Positions 1-11,515 of a DNA stretch of 64,000 bases are shown here, in pieces. A program made the translations under genes and the position numbers. The notes below the pieces were generated by a model. It saw only the letters and a program-made list of their open reading frames with translations, was not told the origin of the DNA and made no database searches. Each line of letters begins with the position of its first letter. Position 1 is the first letter of the stretch. The stretch spans positions 57,995,001 to 58,059,000 of the forward strand of contig BRKX01000003.1 of assembly GCA_026008535.1 (NCBI GenBank). The letters run 5' to 3'. The stretch is from Perilla frutescens. Its lineage: Eukaryota > Streptophyta > Magnoliopsida > Lamiales > Lamiaceae.

Positions 1-609
1 CATCAGCTCCTGTAACTTTATCTTGCTCACGTCCTTGGCCTCTTCTATCACCGTGACTTTATATGCAAATCTCTTAGGAAGAGATCGCAGAACTTTCCGC
101 ACAAGTTTCTCCTCCGATATGGCATCACCAAGTGCAAAGCTTTCATTAGCTATGTCACAAATCTTGGCGTTGAAATCAGCAAGCTTTTCTCCTTCATCCA
201 TTCGAAGGTTTTCAAATCTGGTAGTGAGGAGCTGCATACGAGATGCATGAACACTGCTCGTTCCTTCGAAAGCAGTTTGAAGGATATCCCATGCATCCTT
301 TACCTTGTCACATGTGGAGATGAGTTTGAACACGTTCATGTCCACTGCAGAAAAAATGGCATTCATGGCTTTAGCATTCAGCCCCATGATCAGATAATCA
401 GCATCGTCAAACTCTTCTTCTGGCTTCAGCACCGCTTTGCCTTTCTCATCCTACTTGGTAGGAGGCTTCCACCCTTCAGTCACCATCTTCCAGGCACGCT
501 CATCAATTGAGCGAATGAAAGCTGTCATATGAGCTTTCCAATAGGCATAATTATTGCCATCAAGGAGCGGAGGTCGCACCGTCGAAGCTCCCTCTTTCAT
601 CGAGTCCAT
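1..609 (-). pseudogene. copia gag, N-terminal part, one nonsense codon, runs off the window
   Basis: Gag is the structural protein that packages retrotransposon RNA. On the minus strand it starts at the ATG ending at 609 with MDSMKEGASTVRPPLLDG, then NYAYWKAHM, the usual plant copia gag opening (DUF4219/UBN2 type). Further on, KDAWDILQTAFEG and TTRFENLRM are the standard gag-polypeptide motifs. The frame is open except for one TAG after residue 60, in a position where tryptophan is expected, so it is probably TGG to TAG. The N-terminus lies about 80 bases inside the LTR edge, as expected. The zinc knuckle and pol would be off the window. Confidence 0.85.
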
Positions 610-672
610 CTCGGCAAAAACAACACAATAACACGGATTAATACCCCAAGATCAACCTTGAATACAGGCAAC

Positions 673-688
673 CCGCTCTGGTGCCAAT
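673..688 (-). other. Primer binding site of E0
   Basis: Minus-strand TTGGCACCAGAGCGGG directly follows the LTR. Plant copia elements prime reverse transcription with initiator tRNA-Met, whose complement begins TGGTATCAGAGC; this is a diverged match (GCACC for GTATC). Confidence 0.65.
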
Positions 689-1578
689 TGAAAAACAGTA
701 ATCCGTGCTTTAAACGTTTTTAGTAAACTGCTTAAAAATTGTTCTGTCATATGTGTGGGGACAGATGCAAGAACATAAATAAATAAAGCAGTAAAAACAC
801 ACGAGATGATAACCAGTTCGGTTCAACCAACCTACTCTGGGGGATTGCTTCCAAACTTGAAGATTCGACTGGTACTCCTTCGTTGAGTGTATTAGGGATA
901 TTACACATACAAGCCTCCCGCCTTATGCTACCCGTTCTTCTCTACGAACTCTTTCGCTAGTCAAAAGTTGTAAGATCCCCTCACAACCGTGACACTAGAC
1001 TCCCACTAGCTACCCACGACTTCAACTTACAATCTCTCCCGAGATTGCGTATAAAATGGAATAAAAATCCCCTCACGTGTTTCACTCGTAAACACTCAAT
1101 ACTAGTCTATCACATTGAACGTTTTAATGAACAACTACTAGTTACAAAAATGACCACAAATTGATTCTAACACTAGAATCTAAACAAAATATTAGTGGTA
1201 CCGATTGCTGCACAAATCGGTCTTCATATATAGTCTTCACTGCAGCTTGGCGTCAATCTCTTGCTTTCCGCCAACTAGGTAAGTGGTTTGTCGCCTTTCA
1301 AACGTGTGTAGATACTTCCCATGTGTAGGAGGGTTAATTCAGCACTGGATCTACACCACAAGGTAGTAAAACGAATCTATCTTGACCTTCCAAACTGGTT
1401 TGGCATAAGATCTTTCCAACAAGGAAACTGCCATAAATAGAGTGTCCCTGGTTCTGTCTGGGACATACTCTGGAACAGTTCACCAACTGTTCTTTCTTTT
1501 CTTGCACAGCGGAAAACAAATCTTCCTGGGACATACCCAGGCACACATTGTCGAACATATCTCGCCAATACAACAACA
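689..1578 (-). repeat. 5' LTR of E0, about 890 bp
   Basis: On the plus strand it begins TGAAAAACAG next to the primer binding site and ends in a CAACAACACA stretch, which gives TG...CA ends on the element strand. The partner LTR is outside the window, so the length rests on these ends and on the resumption of the Ulp1 exon. Confidence 0.7.
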
Positions 1579-1591
1579 CAAGACTTAGTGC

Positions 1592-2787
1592 ATGACGATG
1601 GCACTAACAAAGACCATGGCTCCAAATAAATACATCAGTTCATCTGTTCTGGATGTTTGGAGCACCCTACTGAATCAGAATGAGAAAATGCGAGACCCAT
1701 CTTCTAAATATAGATTTTTCTTCAGCACACAACCTTGCGTAAGTGTATACTTAAGAAGAACTCCATATAAAGTCCTTTAACCTACACTAAATGTAATAAA
1801 AAAAATGTTCTTCTTCCAGAGCTTCACTCTAGTCGATCCACCATCTGCATGGGATTCTTCTAAGAGATGTTCTTCTTTCCTCGATAAAATAAAATATGAG
1901 ATCGAATGCTGCCCATGGGTATCTTTGAGCAATGTTGATCTGGTACACACGATTATTTTTAATCATCTTGACATTGTTTACACCCTTTACACATTACATT
2001 ATAAATGTGAGTATTAAGTTTGTAAAACATGCTAGAATTATAACACAAACATATTTTTTTAGCGCTACATAGTCCTATATTACCACTCATATCCTGGTTT
2101 TTTAGCATTGTGCATTTTTATATTAGCAATACATATCTATATCAAGTAACTCATTTTTTATTGACAAACCCCATGTTAACTCTGTCTGCAGTTTTTCTTT
2201 TCTATTTGCCATTTAAGTCACTTTTTCCTTATCTCCATTGATGTGGTTAACTTCAATGCTGAGATTATTGACAATTCAAGTGTACGAGATAGTGACAAGG
2301 ATGGAATAAAGCTCAAGTACAATGACATTCCAGACAACCTGGTAATATATGAATTTGTCACCAATTATTGTTTCTCAGTATCTATCTCAATTAAAAAACT
2401 AATTTTCAAAAACACATGCAGGTAAAATTTTTCAGTGAGTTCCTCACAAGTGCTGGACTTGAACAAAAATCAAAGGGATTAAAGGAAAAACATAGGACAA
2501 CCAGATTGAAGATGCCATGGAGAGATACAAAAAACAAGGTTGATTGTGGCGTCTATGTCATGAGGCATATGGAGACGTACAGAGGGGGTGGTCTCAAAGA
2601 CTGGAGCAGTGGTCTGAAGAAAGGCAACACCAGGCAGATGAAGTTCTTAAGAGCAAAATACTGTGCTGCAATCATAACTGTAGACAGTAACATACTCAGG
2701 AATCAACACCTCAAATCTGCTACTCTATACTACAGACAATCATGTTCCGAGGGGGAAATTGTGGTAGACCCCACAAAAATGAAGTGA
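1592..2787 (+). pseudogene. Ulp1-type SUMO protease (C48) gene carried by MULE-1, 5' part cut off by E0
   Basis: Ulp1 proteases cleave SUMO precursors or SUMO conjugates. Four exons join in phase 0: about 1592-1738, 1820-1942, 2192-2341 and 2422-2787, each bounded by GT/AG. The spliced frame is open. Exon 1 has VLDVWSTLLN and RFFFST; exons 2 and 3 join to SNVDL-FFFSICHLSHFFLISID, carrying the candidate catalytic His (codon 2219-2221). IIDNS supplies the Asp, and exon 4 has VDCGVYVMRHMET with the catalytic Cys. The C-terminus is normal. The N-terminal part is missing because copia E0 is inserted at about 1578. The acidic SUMO-binding details cannot be judged. Family assignment is firm; activity is inferred only from the retained triad. 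Confidence 0.8.
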
Positions 2788-3420
2788 CTTGTTTTATAAT
2801 GATTTCCAACTCTGTATTACAATGATACAATATTTGTCTTTTGATCGTGCATTTTGTTATATATGTCTTTTGTACTAACTGTCACCATATCCTCTTGTGA
2901 ATATTTTAGTATTAGCACTGCTAATAGAGGTTTTAGCACTTCCATTTCTTTTTTTAGCACTACTATAACATTCAACATGCATTTTATATTTTAGCACTTA
3001 AAAATCCTTTTTTAGCACTACTACTAGCATATAATACTACTCGGGTTTGTCTAATTAATATTTAAATTCACAATTCTGAGTTTTCAGTAGTTTTAACCAA
3101 AGCATTTAACACTGGCATTTTGACTTTTAGCACTTAAAAATCCTTTTTTAGCACTGCTACTATCATATGAGACTACCAGGTTTGTCTAGTTAATATTTAG
3201 ATTCACAATTCTGAGTTTCAAGCAGTTTTATGCGACGTTTAGCACTTGTCATTCATTTTTTAGCACTAGTATTTAATTTCTGAGGTTTTAGCACTTTTAT
3301 AAGGTATTTTAGCACTGGTAATTTCTTCTTTAACACTTAACTTTTCTTGTTTAGCACTAATGGTTTGTTCTTTAGCACTTACGTTTCTTTGTTTAGCACT
3401 GATGTTACACACCTGCTAGA
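2041..3420 (+). repeat. Array of a TTTTAGCACT motif, plus orientation, in MULE-1
   Basis: TTAGCACT or a one-base variant recurs about 15 times, mostly at 2910-3400, in non-coding DNA after the Ulp1 gene; looser forms (TTAGCATT, TTAGCAAT, TTAGCGCT) occur at 2060-2125 in an intron. Spacing is irregular, about 20-60 bases. The segment at 2990-3070 is repeated at 3130-3210 (CACTTAAAAATCCTTTTTTAG in each), so local duplication helped to spread the motif. Confidence 0.8.
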
Positions 3421-3551
3421 AATATTAAAATCTTTATTAGCAATTCAAAAAATGAAACACCAGCTATACATATTTAGCATTACAAGAAAGAATATTGCTA
3501 TCATTAATAAAAAAATCAGTATAAAAAAAAGTACAAAAAATAAAATAAAAT

Positions 3552-5996
3552 TTATCTACTCTTCCCACAATTCCTAGAATCATGATTGACTTTCTTCCCA
3601 CACTTCTTGCAGGTTCTCAAAGGTTTCTTTGCGCGTTCAGCTCTCACCTCTTCTTTTGATTTTATACGACTTGCACTGCCTTTTGTCTTGACAAGCTCAG
3701 GTGGATGAACCTCAACTTCACTAGGTGCACACAATCCATAAAAATCAGAAAATAATCTATTCTTCTTTGACATTGTATCGTCTTCAATATCACCACATGA
3801 AAACCCCTCCCTTAACTCGCGTAAACTTTGCAACAACAGAGACATCTTTGCAGTGTCACCTTCAGCAACAAAAAGACATGCATAAAACTCAGAAATTAAT
3901 TGGTTCGTAACAATTTTGTTCTCCTCCAACAAAAAACACCGATCACCCAACAATGCACCTGCTTCATTAATGAGTGAAGACTTCATCTAACGAGTCCAAT
4001 TTCAAATCTTTGAATAGAGTGAATATGTGGCAGCACAGGATCCCATCCCTCACAAATTTCAAACAGCTGCATGTAGTGGAATTCTCAACCTTGTTGTGAA
4101 CAACCTTATTTGTAGCACCAAAACCATCATTCACTTCTAGCATAGCAACTGAATCGTTTTCTGAAATATTACAAACACGACAGACATAGCATGCATCTTC
4201 AATCTCCTTCTGAACCTCGTAGAACTTATTCCTAGTATAAACAGTGGCATCATGTTTCTCAAATGCAAATGGGGTCTTCAACTGAGGAATTGACGACTCA
4301 TCAACGCTGTCCAAGTAGGCATGTGCATGTCTCTGTGTATCAAGTGCGCTATCAAAGTTCATTAGAAACTCAACAAGGTTTGACTTTGATCTAAGAAACC
4401 TCGAATAAAAACTGTTCACACTCTCTGAAATTGAGATAGTCCTCCTGTACAACCCACTCATTGATAAATCTCTAAAATATGCAGACACCCAATCTTTACG
4501 AATATCATACAATGACTTGAACCAACTATCGTCTGCCAATCCAAATTCAACCATAATTTCCTTCCATATCAACTCAAAATCTGTGATGTTTATACAATTA
4601 GACCACACAATACTATTTAACCTCTTTCTGAATGTCTTGTTCTTTCTGATATGCACAGGCAACTTATCTGGAACTTTAAACATAATATGCCACATACACA
4701 ATCGATGTCTGGTATCGGGAAGTACCTATCTTGCAGCAACCTTCAATCCAAGATCCTGATCAGTGATTATTAGGCTAGGAGAACCACCCATACAGTCCTT
4801 GAATTTCTGAAGAACCCATGAATAAGATTCAGCATCCTCACCCGACATTAAAGCAGTACCAAAGGTCACAAGCTTCCCGTGATTGTCCTTCCCGGTGAAG
4901 GGTGTAAAAATCATTGAATACCTGCAACCATATAAAAATTCACAAACCTCTGTTATTATCATGTCTCTATCATTGTATATAAAAGATTACAAATGGTAAC
5001 ACTATCACCTAACAAAATATTCAAAACATTAGGTAACAGTGCTAAAAAAGGAAATTCAAGTGCTAAAATACAAACTACAAGTGCTAAAAAAGGAAATGCA
5101 AGTGCTAAAATAGAAAAATACCAGTGATAAACTAGCAGAATGCTAAAACTAATAGAACAACAAGTCTAAACAATATAGCAGACTAACCTGTTAGTCCTAT
5201 ATGTTGCATCAAATGACACAACATCCCCGAATAGAGAAAAGTTCCTTCTTTATATAGGATCAGCCCAAAACACACATCTCAACTGATCATCCTTATTAAC
5301 TTCATAATCAAATGTGAAAGCAGAGCATAGTTCATACCTTTTGGACATTTTATTCAACATCATTTGCGCATCTACACCCACAGCATACGCCTTGAGATCT
5401 CGACTGAAGTTTTTAAAATCAACTGCTGTACCGCCTATATTGGAATATCCACCAACAACTTCTTTAACTAATCTAAACATTGTCACAGGTCCAATGTTTA
5501 CCCTTGCACAGTTTAAAATAAACATTTGATGTGTAGGATCTATATTCCTATTCAGATTCATAAACTCTTTGTGTGTATCCGTAACAAGAGAATGTGAATG
5601 TCTTTCTTCAAATAATCCAACACTGTACCCATCACAACCAAAATACTTCAAACCTATCCTAGCCATACAGCAATTCCTCTTCGACACACGACGTCTCTTT
5701 TTCTTTGAAGATTCACCAAAATCAACAGATGTGTTCTTAACTCCTTCACAGCTACACCGAACATACTTCCAAATTATAGTACCATCTTTAGACCTCTTTG
5801 TAGTAGACAGACGAGTATCAAACCCACATGATGAGGCATACGCCTTGTAAAATGTTATACCATCATCTAAAGTAAGGAAAGTCTTGCCCATTGAAGGCTT
5901 CAAAGATGGTTCATATTCAGGTGTGTAAAATTCAGAAAATACGGGTGAAATCTCCAAATTGGAAGAAGCACAATCTGCACATTTATCAATAGACAA
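3552..5996 (-). pseudogene. FAR1/FHY3-type MULE transposase, broken
   Basis: FAR1-related proteins derive from Mutator transposases. On the minus strand, exon 5996-5188 has the FAR1 DNA-binding region (FYKAYASSCGFDTRLSTTKR, RRRVSKRNCCMARI) and the first catalytic Asp in SFDATYRTNR. After an intron (5187-4922), exon 4921-3552 has the second Asp (IITDQD), a later FELIWKE with the likely Glu, a SWIM zinc finger (CSCLKFVRDGILCCH) and a C-terminal CCHC knuckle (CKKCGKKVNHDSRNC). Lesions: TAA after ADPI near 5255, TAG after VAAR near 4725, and a frameshift with loss of about 30 residues near 3970-3990, just after the SWIM finger. The first exon opens at TTG after a TTTAG acceptor-like site, so the true start exon is not identified. 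Confidence 0.85.
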
Positions 5997-6440
5997 CTAA
6001 ATCACATCAATGCATAAAAAACATATTCTAAGATCATGTTATAAAAATTCACAGTGCTGCTAAACTAGCTTACAACAGTGCTAAAATAGTTCACAGTAGT
6101 GCTAAACTAGTTTGTGACAACTATATTTACAGATTGTTCTCATAACAACATACACATAATAAAATTTCAATAAACAGTATGACTTCACTTCGTATAGCAA
6201 CTGTCTGACCAAAATTTGCTTTTTGCATGGCTAATAATTCATATTGTGGTGCTAATAAATATACAGATATACAGAAAATGAAAACACACAATATGCAGCA
6301 TTAAAAACACATGCTCATCATCAAGAATTCAAAATAACATATTAGTAAGCTTCGTAAGCCTAAAAACAGTGTTAATACAGTTCACAGTAGTGCTAAAATA
6401 CGTTACAACAATGCTAAAATAGTTCAGAGTAGTGCTAAAC
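5038..6440 (-). repeat. Array of the same TTTTAGCACT motif, minus orientation, in MULE-1
   Basis: AGTGCTAAAA, the reverse complement of the upstream motif, recurs at 5038-5115 (in the transposase intron) and at 6050-6440 (5' of the transposase). About a dozen copies are visible, including variants. With 2041-3420 this places oppositely oriented arrays on the two sides of the transposase. Confidence 0.75.
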
Positions 6441-6959
6441 TACATGTTAAGAAAATATTATTTATAATACTCATTTGTTATTGAAAATTTTGCATTCATC
6501 GTACAAATACTCTATTAACAAGATACTCTTATGATACTCAATCATTTTTACAATGACAAAAACTAAATTCAAATGCTAATAATTCGTATTGTGATGTTAA
6601 CAACTCTACATATATACAGAAAGTCAAAACACACAATATGCAGCCCTAAAAACACATGTTGATCGTCAAAAATTCAAAATAACATCTTAATTAGATTCGT
6701 AAACCTTGTCGAACAAACGTATAAAAAAATCACAGTAAAATTACAGAAAAAAACTTTTTTACCTGGCATCTTCATCAAATAACAGTGAATAACACAAACT
6801 CGAGTAAAAAATCACGTGAACACTGATTCAGTTGAATAAAATTCGAAGAGAATCGACTGAAATTTCGATTATATAAGCACAAAGGAAATTGATATATACA
6901 AGGAAAGGGATTTTGAATGGAAAAGAAATTGCATACCGAAATAAATTCATTCCAAATAT
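6441..6959. other. Non-coding right part of MULE-1
   Basis: AT-rich DNA with no coding signal. A segment at about 6540-6700 resembles 6220-6360 (each has GCTAATAATTC followed by an ATGCAGC...AAAACACATG stretch), so this flank also contains a local duplication. Confidence 0.6.
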
Positions 6960-7134
6960 AACAGAATTAATAAATTACAAAAATACCCTTGGTTCATTAA
7001 AAAATCACCGATATTACAAGAATGCCACCGCAATTTTTTTAATTTTGGGACAGATCTTGACCGTCCAAATAGGTGAGATCTGTGGGTGAGATTGGTTCTC
7101 AGTTCTCACATAGATGTCTAGTTCTCATATGATC

Positions 7135-7136
<2 letters not shown>
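6960..7136 (-). repeat. Right terminal inverted repeat region of MULE-1
   Basis: Read inward from 7136: GGGATCATATGAGAACTAG, then CATCTATGTGAGAACTGAG, then a GGACGGTCAAGATCTG stretch and GCGGTGGCATTCTTGTAA. The last block is shared in kind with MULE-2 (GCGGTGGCATTTTTGTAA), which supports a common superfamily. The left partner is not in the window. Confidence 0.7.

Positions 7137-7185
<49 letters not shown>
7137..7185. repeat. (TA)n tract between the two MULEs
   Basis: About 49 bases of alternating AT lie exactly between the ends of MULE-1 and MULE-2. Both elements appear to have used TATATA-rich target DNA. Confidence 0.9.
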
Positions 7186-7188
<3 letters not shown>

Positions 7189-7310
7189 GATGGTTTTGGT
7201 GTAAACCATCCCTGGTGTGTAAACTGTAAACTAATCTCTAACCACACATTCATCAAAATCCAATGGTCAAGATTTGGTTAAAGAGGCGGTGGCATTTTTG
7301 TAAATAAAAG
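7186..7310 (+). repeat. Left TIR of MULE-2
   Basis: About 125 bases pair with 11788-11912 in inverse orientation, with scattered mismatches. The block TGGTGTGTAAACTGTAAAC is identical on both sides. Confidence 0.85.
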
Positions 7311-7499
7311 AAACTTCAAAAAACGCGGTGGCAATTTGGTAATTTTCACCTAAAGGTCAAAATTAAAAAAAACACGGACTTCCTGGATGTATGCTAACGA
7401 AGGCACACTCATATGCTAACAAACACATAATCATATGCTAATGATGCAGTATTACTGCATGCACAATACGTAACTTTAAATGCAAAATTGATTTTGTTA

Positions 7500-8850
7500 T
7501 GAAATAATTAATTGAAAAGTTTAGTATGGTTGGAAAGCTAGTCAAACCAACTTCTTAACAAAAAAATAATTTAAAAAAAAATATTAATCGTGGACAAATT
7601 TATGCTTGTTTGATTTAATGTTATTAGTTACATAATTTGACTCCAATCTACTACATTATTGTTTCGTTAGCATTATGAAATATATTCCTTCAGTATTATA
7701 TAATGCTTCTATTAGCATATGACAATGCTAATAGAAGTAAATGATGAAATGCACAAAAATTAAATTATGAAATCCTGAAATTGATATGATAAACATTTAT
7801 AGCAATATATAATGCTTCTGTTAGCATACATCAATGCTAACAGTATTATGATGTTGTCATATATTTTACATAATTCTACTGCCATCATTATCATATGCTA
7901 ACAGTGGCATATGATAATGCTAACAATAACATTAACATTTATTTATGAAAGCAAATATTTTAGTATTCACTATTATTAGTATTCGTTTATATTGTCATCA
8001 CATACAATATGAAAAATATATGATTCTATTAGCATTATTATAATATTTTTATTAGCATATGACAATGCTAACATTAACAATGCATTTTCACTCTAATACA
8101 AAAAATATCTTAATATATTAATGTATTGATCGTTGTCAATATATTATTTTTCTTTAGCAATATGTTATTATTTCATTAGCATTGTATTAATAAAATATTA
8201 GTATATGAAAGCAAATATTTTAGTATTTGCTATTATTAATATTCGTTTATATTTTCATCACACATAGTATGAAAAATACATGATTCTGTTAGCATTATTA
8301 TAATATTTTCATTAGCATATGACAATGTTAACCTTAGCAATGCATTTTCATTCGCATACAAAAAATATCTTAATGTATTAATGCATTGATCGTTGTCAAT
8401 ATATTATTTTTCATTAGCAATATGTTATTATTTCGTTAGCATTATATTAATAAGATATTAGTATTGAATATCCAATGTTAAAACATCTTAATTCGTTAAT
8501 GTATATTGTTTTCTATCAATATACTGTTCTTCGTTAGCAATATGTTATTACTTCATTAGCATTATAATAAATCAATATTAGCATTGAATAACTGTGTCAA
8601 ACGAATACAACACAAAATATATTTTTAACGTAACTCGAACATGTGTTAACGAAAAATAATATTCGTTCATTCTACATTAAATGTACAAACTACCTGGAAA
8701 AAAAAAATATTACAACAAAAAACTAACAATACAAGCCAATTTAGCTTATTTCAATTCAGATTTCTCCATCTAAAAAAATAGACACATATGCCTCATAAAA
8801 TTGAGTTGGAACCTGCATCATAATATTATAAGCTCATCATTTAAAAATTG
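7500..8850 (+). repeat. MULE-2 internal duplication, copy 1
   Basis: Starts with TATGAAATAATTAATTGAAAAG and contains AACAAAAAAATAATTT, CTACATTATTGTTTC and, near the end, ACAAGCCAATTTAGC and a TTGAGTTGGAACCTGCATCA block. The order of blocks is repeated in 8990-10090. Confidence 0.65.
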
Positions 8851-8989
8851 ATTTTGTTTCACTAGAAAATTCTAAACATATGCAACAAAAACATAATGTT
8901 AACGACAAATCGTAATGATATTAACAAATAAACCATATCATGTTAACATCATACTATGTGAATAAAAATATAAAAAACATATATATTGA

Positions 8990-10090
8990 TTATTCAAAAT
9001 GGATTTTTTTGTGAAATAATTAATGCTGAGTTTAATCTGGTTGGAAAACTAGTCAAGCCTACTTTTCAACAAAAAAATAATTTCAAAAAAAATATTAATC
9101 CTTGACAAACTTATGGTTGTTTTATTGAAGGTTGTTAGTTGCTTTATTTGCTTCAATCCACTACATTATTGTTTCACTAGCATTGGATAATGCATTCATT
9201 TAGCATTACATAATGCTTCCGTTAGCATATGACATTGCTAATAAAAGTAAATGATGAAATGTAATAAAATTAAATTATTGAATCCTAAAGTTGATGTAAT
9301 AAACTCTTATAGCAATATATAATGTTTCTGTTAGCATACAAGAATGCTAACAATATCATTTGATAATGCTAACGTTATAATACTATTGTCATATGCATTA
9401 CGTAATTCCACTGTTAGCATTATCATATGCTAATAGTAACATATGACAATGCTAACAATTGAATTAGCATTCATTTATACTAACAAATATGTTAGTATTT
9501 GATATTATGAATATTCGTTTGTATTATCATCACATGTAATATGAAAGACACATGATTCTATTAGCATTATTGTAATATTTTCATTAACATATAACAATGC
9601 TAATCTTAGCAATGCATTTGCATTCTCATATAAAAAATATCTTGATGTACTAACGTATTGTTTGTTGTCAAAATATTGTCTTTTGTTAGCAATATGTTAT
9701 TATTTCATTAGCATTATAGTAATAAGATATTAGCATTGATAGCCAATGCTAAAATAGCTTAATGCATTAATATATATTGTTCTCTCTCAATACACTGTTC
9801 TTTGTTAGCGACATGTTATTACTTCATTAGCATTATAATATAACACTATTAGCATTGAATAATTGTGTCAGACAAATTTAACAGAAAAAGACTATAACAA
9901 AAACTAAAAATACAAGCCAATTTAGCTGATTTAAAGCCTAAATTCTTTCATCTGAAGAAAAAAATAGATGCCTCGTAAATCTTTCAAATGGCTTCATAGA
10001 AGATTTCACATCTTGGTATACCTATTTTAGTCTCCAAACCATGAGACCTTGAGTTGGCACCTGTCATCAAAATATTACAACATCAATATT
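8990..10090 (+). repeat. MULE-2 internal duplication, copy 2
   Basis: The same block order as copy 1: GTGAAATAATTAATGCTGAG, AACAAAAAAATAATTTC, CTACATTATTGTTTCAC, ACAAGCCAATTTAGC, TTGAGTTGGCACCTGTCATC. Divergence from copy 1 is clear by eye, so the duplication is not recent. Confidence 0.65.
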
Positions 10091-10489
10091 TAAAAATATC
10101 TTACTTAGCATACATGATTATATTCGTTAGCACGAATATTGACATATACAACAAAAACACAATGCTAATAGAAAAATATAATGATGCTAACAGATAAATT
10201 GTATCATGTTAACATCATACTACGCGAACAAAAATACCAAAAATATATATACTAATTCTTCAACCAACAATTAGTCAACTTTAAATCTGAAAACACAAAC
10301 CATTAACAAAAACATCTTCTTTGAATAAAGAAGACATAGGCACAACAAGAAAAAGCTAAAAAAAACAATTCAGATGACTTCCAAATCTCATAAAAAAATA
10401 AATGTTAAATCCATCAAATCTACAAAAAATGAAACACTAAAATAACAATGGTATACACAAATATGGATTAGAAAAAAAATTGATCGTGA

Positions 10490-10950
10490 TTGTATGAGGG
10501 GATCTAAAAATAAAAAGCACAGTTCCAGACAAGTTTCAATTCACCTGCGTTTTTTCTCTTTTTTAGATCTTCATCGTCGCTACTATTGTTGGATTTCCTC
10601 ATGTAGGTAGAATGCGTAGCGATGTTGACGGTGGAGAGAGATGATACATAAAAAATTACTACTATGTTTTTTTATGGAAGAGACGGCGATAGTGGTGACG
10701 ACGACAATGGTGGCTGACGGTAGACACCAGCTGATACTAATTAGCCTATTTAATAAAAAAAACTAATAATACAAGACAATTTAGCCTATTTTAAGTTCAG
10801 ATTTCTTCATTTGAAAAAAAATACCCAGGTGCCATTTAGTGGCTTCATAGAAAACTCACATCATACATAACTATTCTAGTCTTCAAACTATCAAAACTTG
10901 AGTTCGTACCTGTCATCATAATATTATATGGTCAGCATTTAAAATCATCT
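10490..10950 (+). repeat. MULE-2 partial third copy and a second small duplicated block
   Basis: 10757-10950 repeats only the end of the duplicated unit (ACAAGACAATTTAGCC to ACCTGTCATCATAATATT). 10560-10650 (TCGTCGCTACTATTGTTGGA and GGTGGAGAGAGAT) resembles 11484-11560 near the right TIR. Confidence 0.55.
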
Positions 10951-11515
10951 TACTTAGCATATAGAGAAATATTCGTTAGCACAAATATTTTTTCAAATAA
11001 ATTCGTAACATATAGAACAAAGACACAATGCTAACGATAAATCATAATGATACTAATAGATAAACTGCATCATGCTAACAATGTACTACGCGAACAAAAA
11101 TACCAAATATATATATATACACTGATTATTTAACCAACGATTAATCAACGTCAACTAAAGATTAATCTACGTCAAATTTGAAAAAATAAACCATCAACAA
11201 ACATTATCTCTAAAGAGAACATATATTCAATATAAGCAAAAATTGAAACAAAAAACACGATAAATAGCTCAATTTTGATTTTTTTTAACAGAAATTACAA
11301 AATCATTGGCGAGTCGATCAAATCCACGAAATAGTAACACATAATTAAGCGGTGGTATACTAAAAAAATGAATAAAAAAAACACTAAATTGCTCGATTGT
11401 GTAACAGGTCTAAAATACAAAAAATACGGTGAAGATCTTCATGATATATTGAAGGGCTAGTGAGATAGAGAGAAGATACGGATCAATCGCTGCTATCGTT
11501 GTTAGATTTCTTCAT

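Larger units (their letters stand above)
1..1578 (-). mobile_element. Partial copia-type LTR retrotransposon (E0), 5' end only
   Basis: Read on the minus strand, this is the 5' LTR (689-1578), the primer binding site and the start of gag; the rest of the element lies beyond base 1. It interrupts the Ulp1 gene of MULE-1, whose coding exon resumes directly after the LTR near 1580. The outer LTR edge is uncertain by a few bases because several CA dinucleotides occur at 1574-1580. The target-site duplication cannot be checked because the other end is outside the window. Confidence 0.85.
1579..7136. mobile_element. MULE-1: Mutator-like element with FAR1-type transposase and Ulp1 gene, left end missing
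   Basis: The element holds a plus-strand Ulp1 cysteine-protease gene (1592-2787) and a convergent minus-strand FAR1/MULE transposase (3552-5996). Its right terminus ends at 7136, where the inward sequence GGGATCATATGAGAAC follows a TATATA tract. MULEs that carry Ulp1-like genes are known in plants (the KI-MULE or Kaonashi group). The left terminus is not visible: E0 is inserted in the Ulp1 gene and runs off the window. Coding lesions make it unlikely to be autonomous. Confidence 0.8.
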
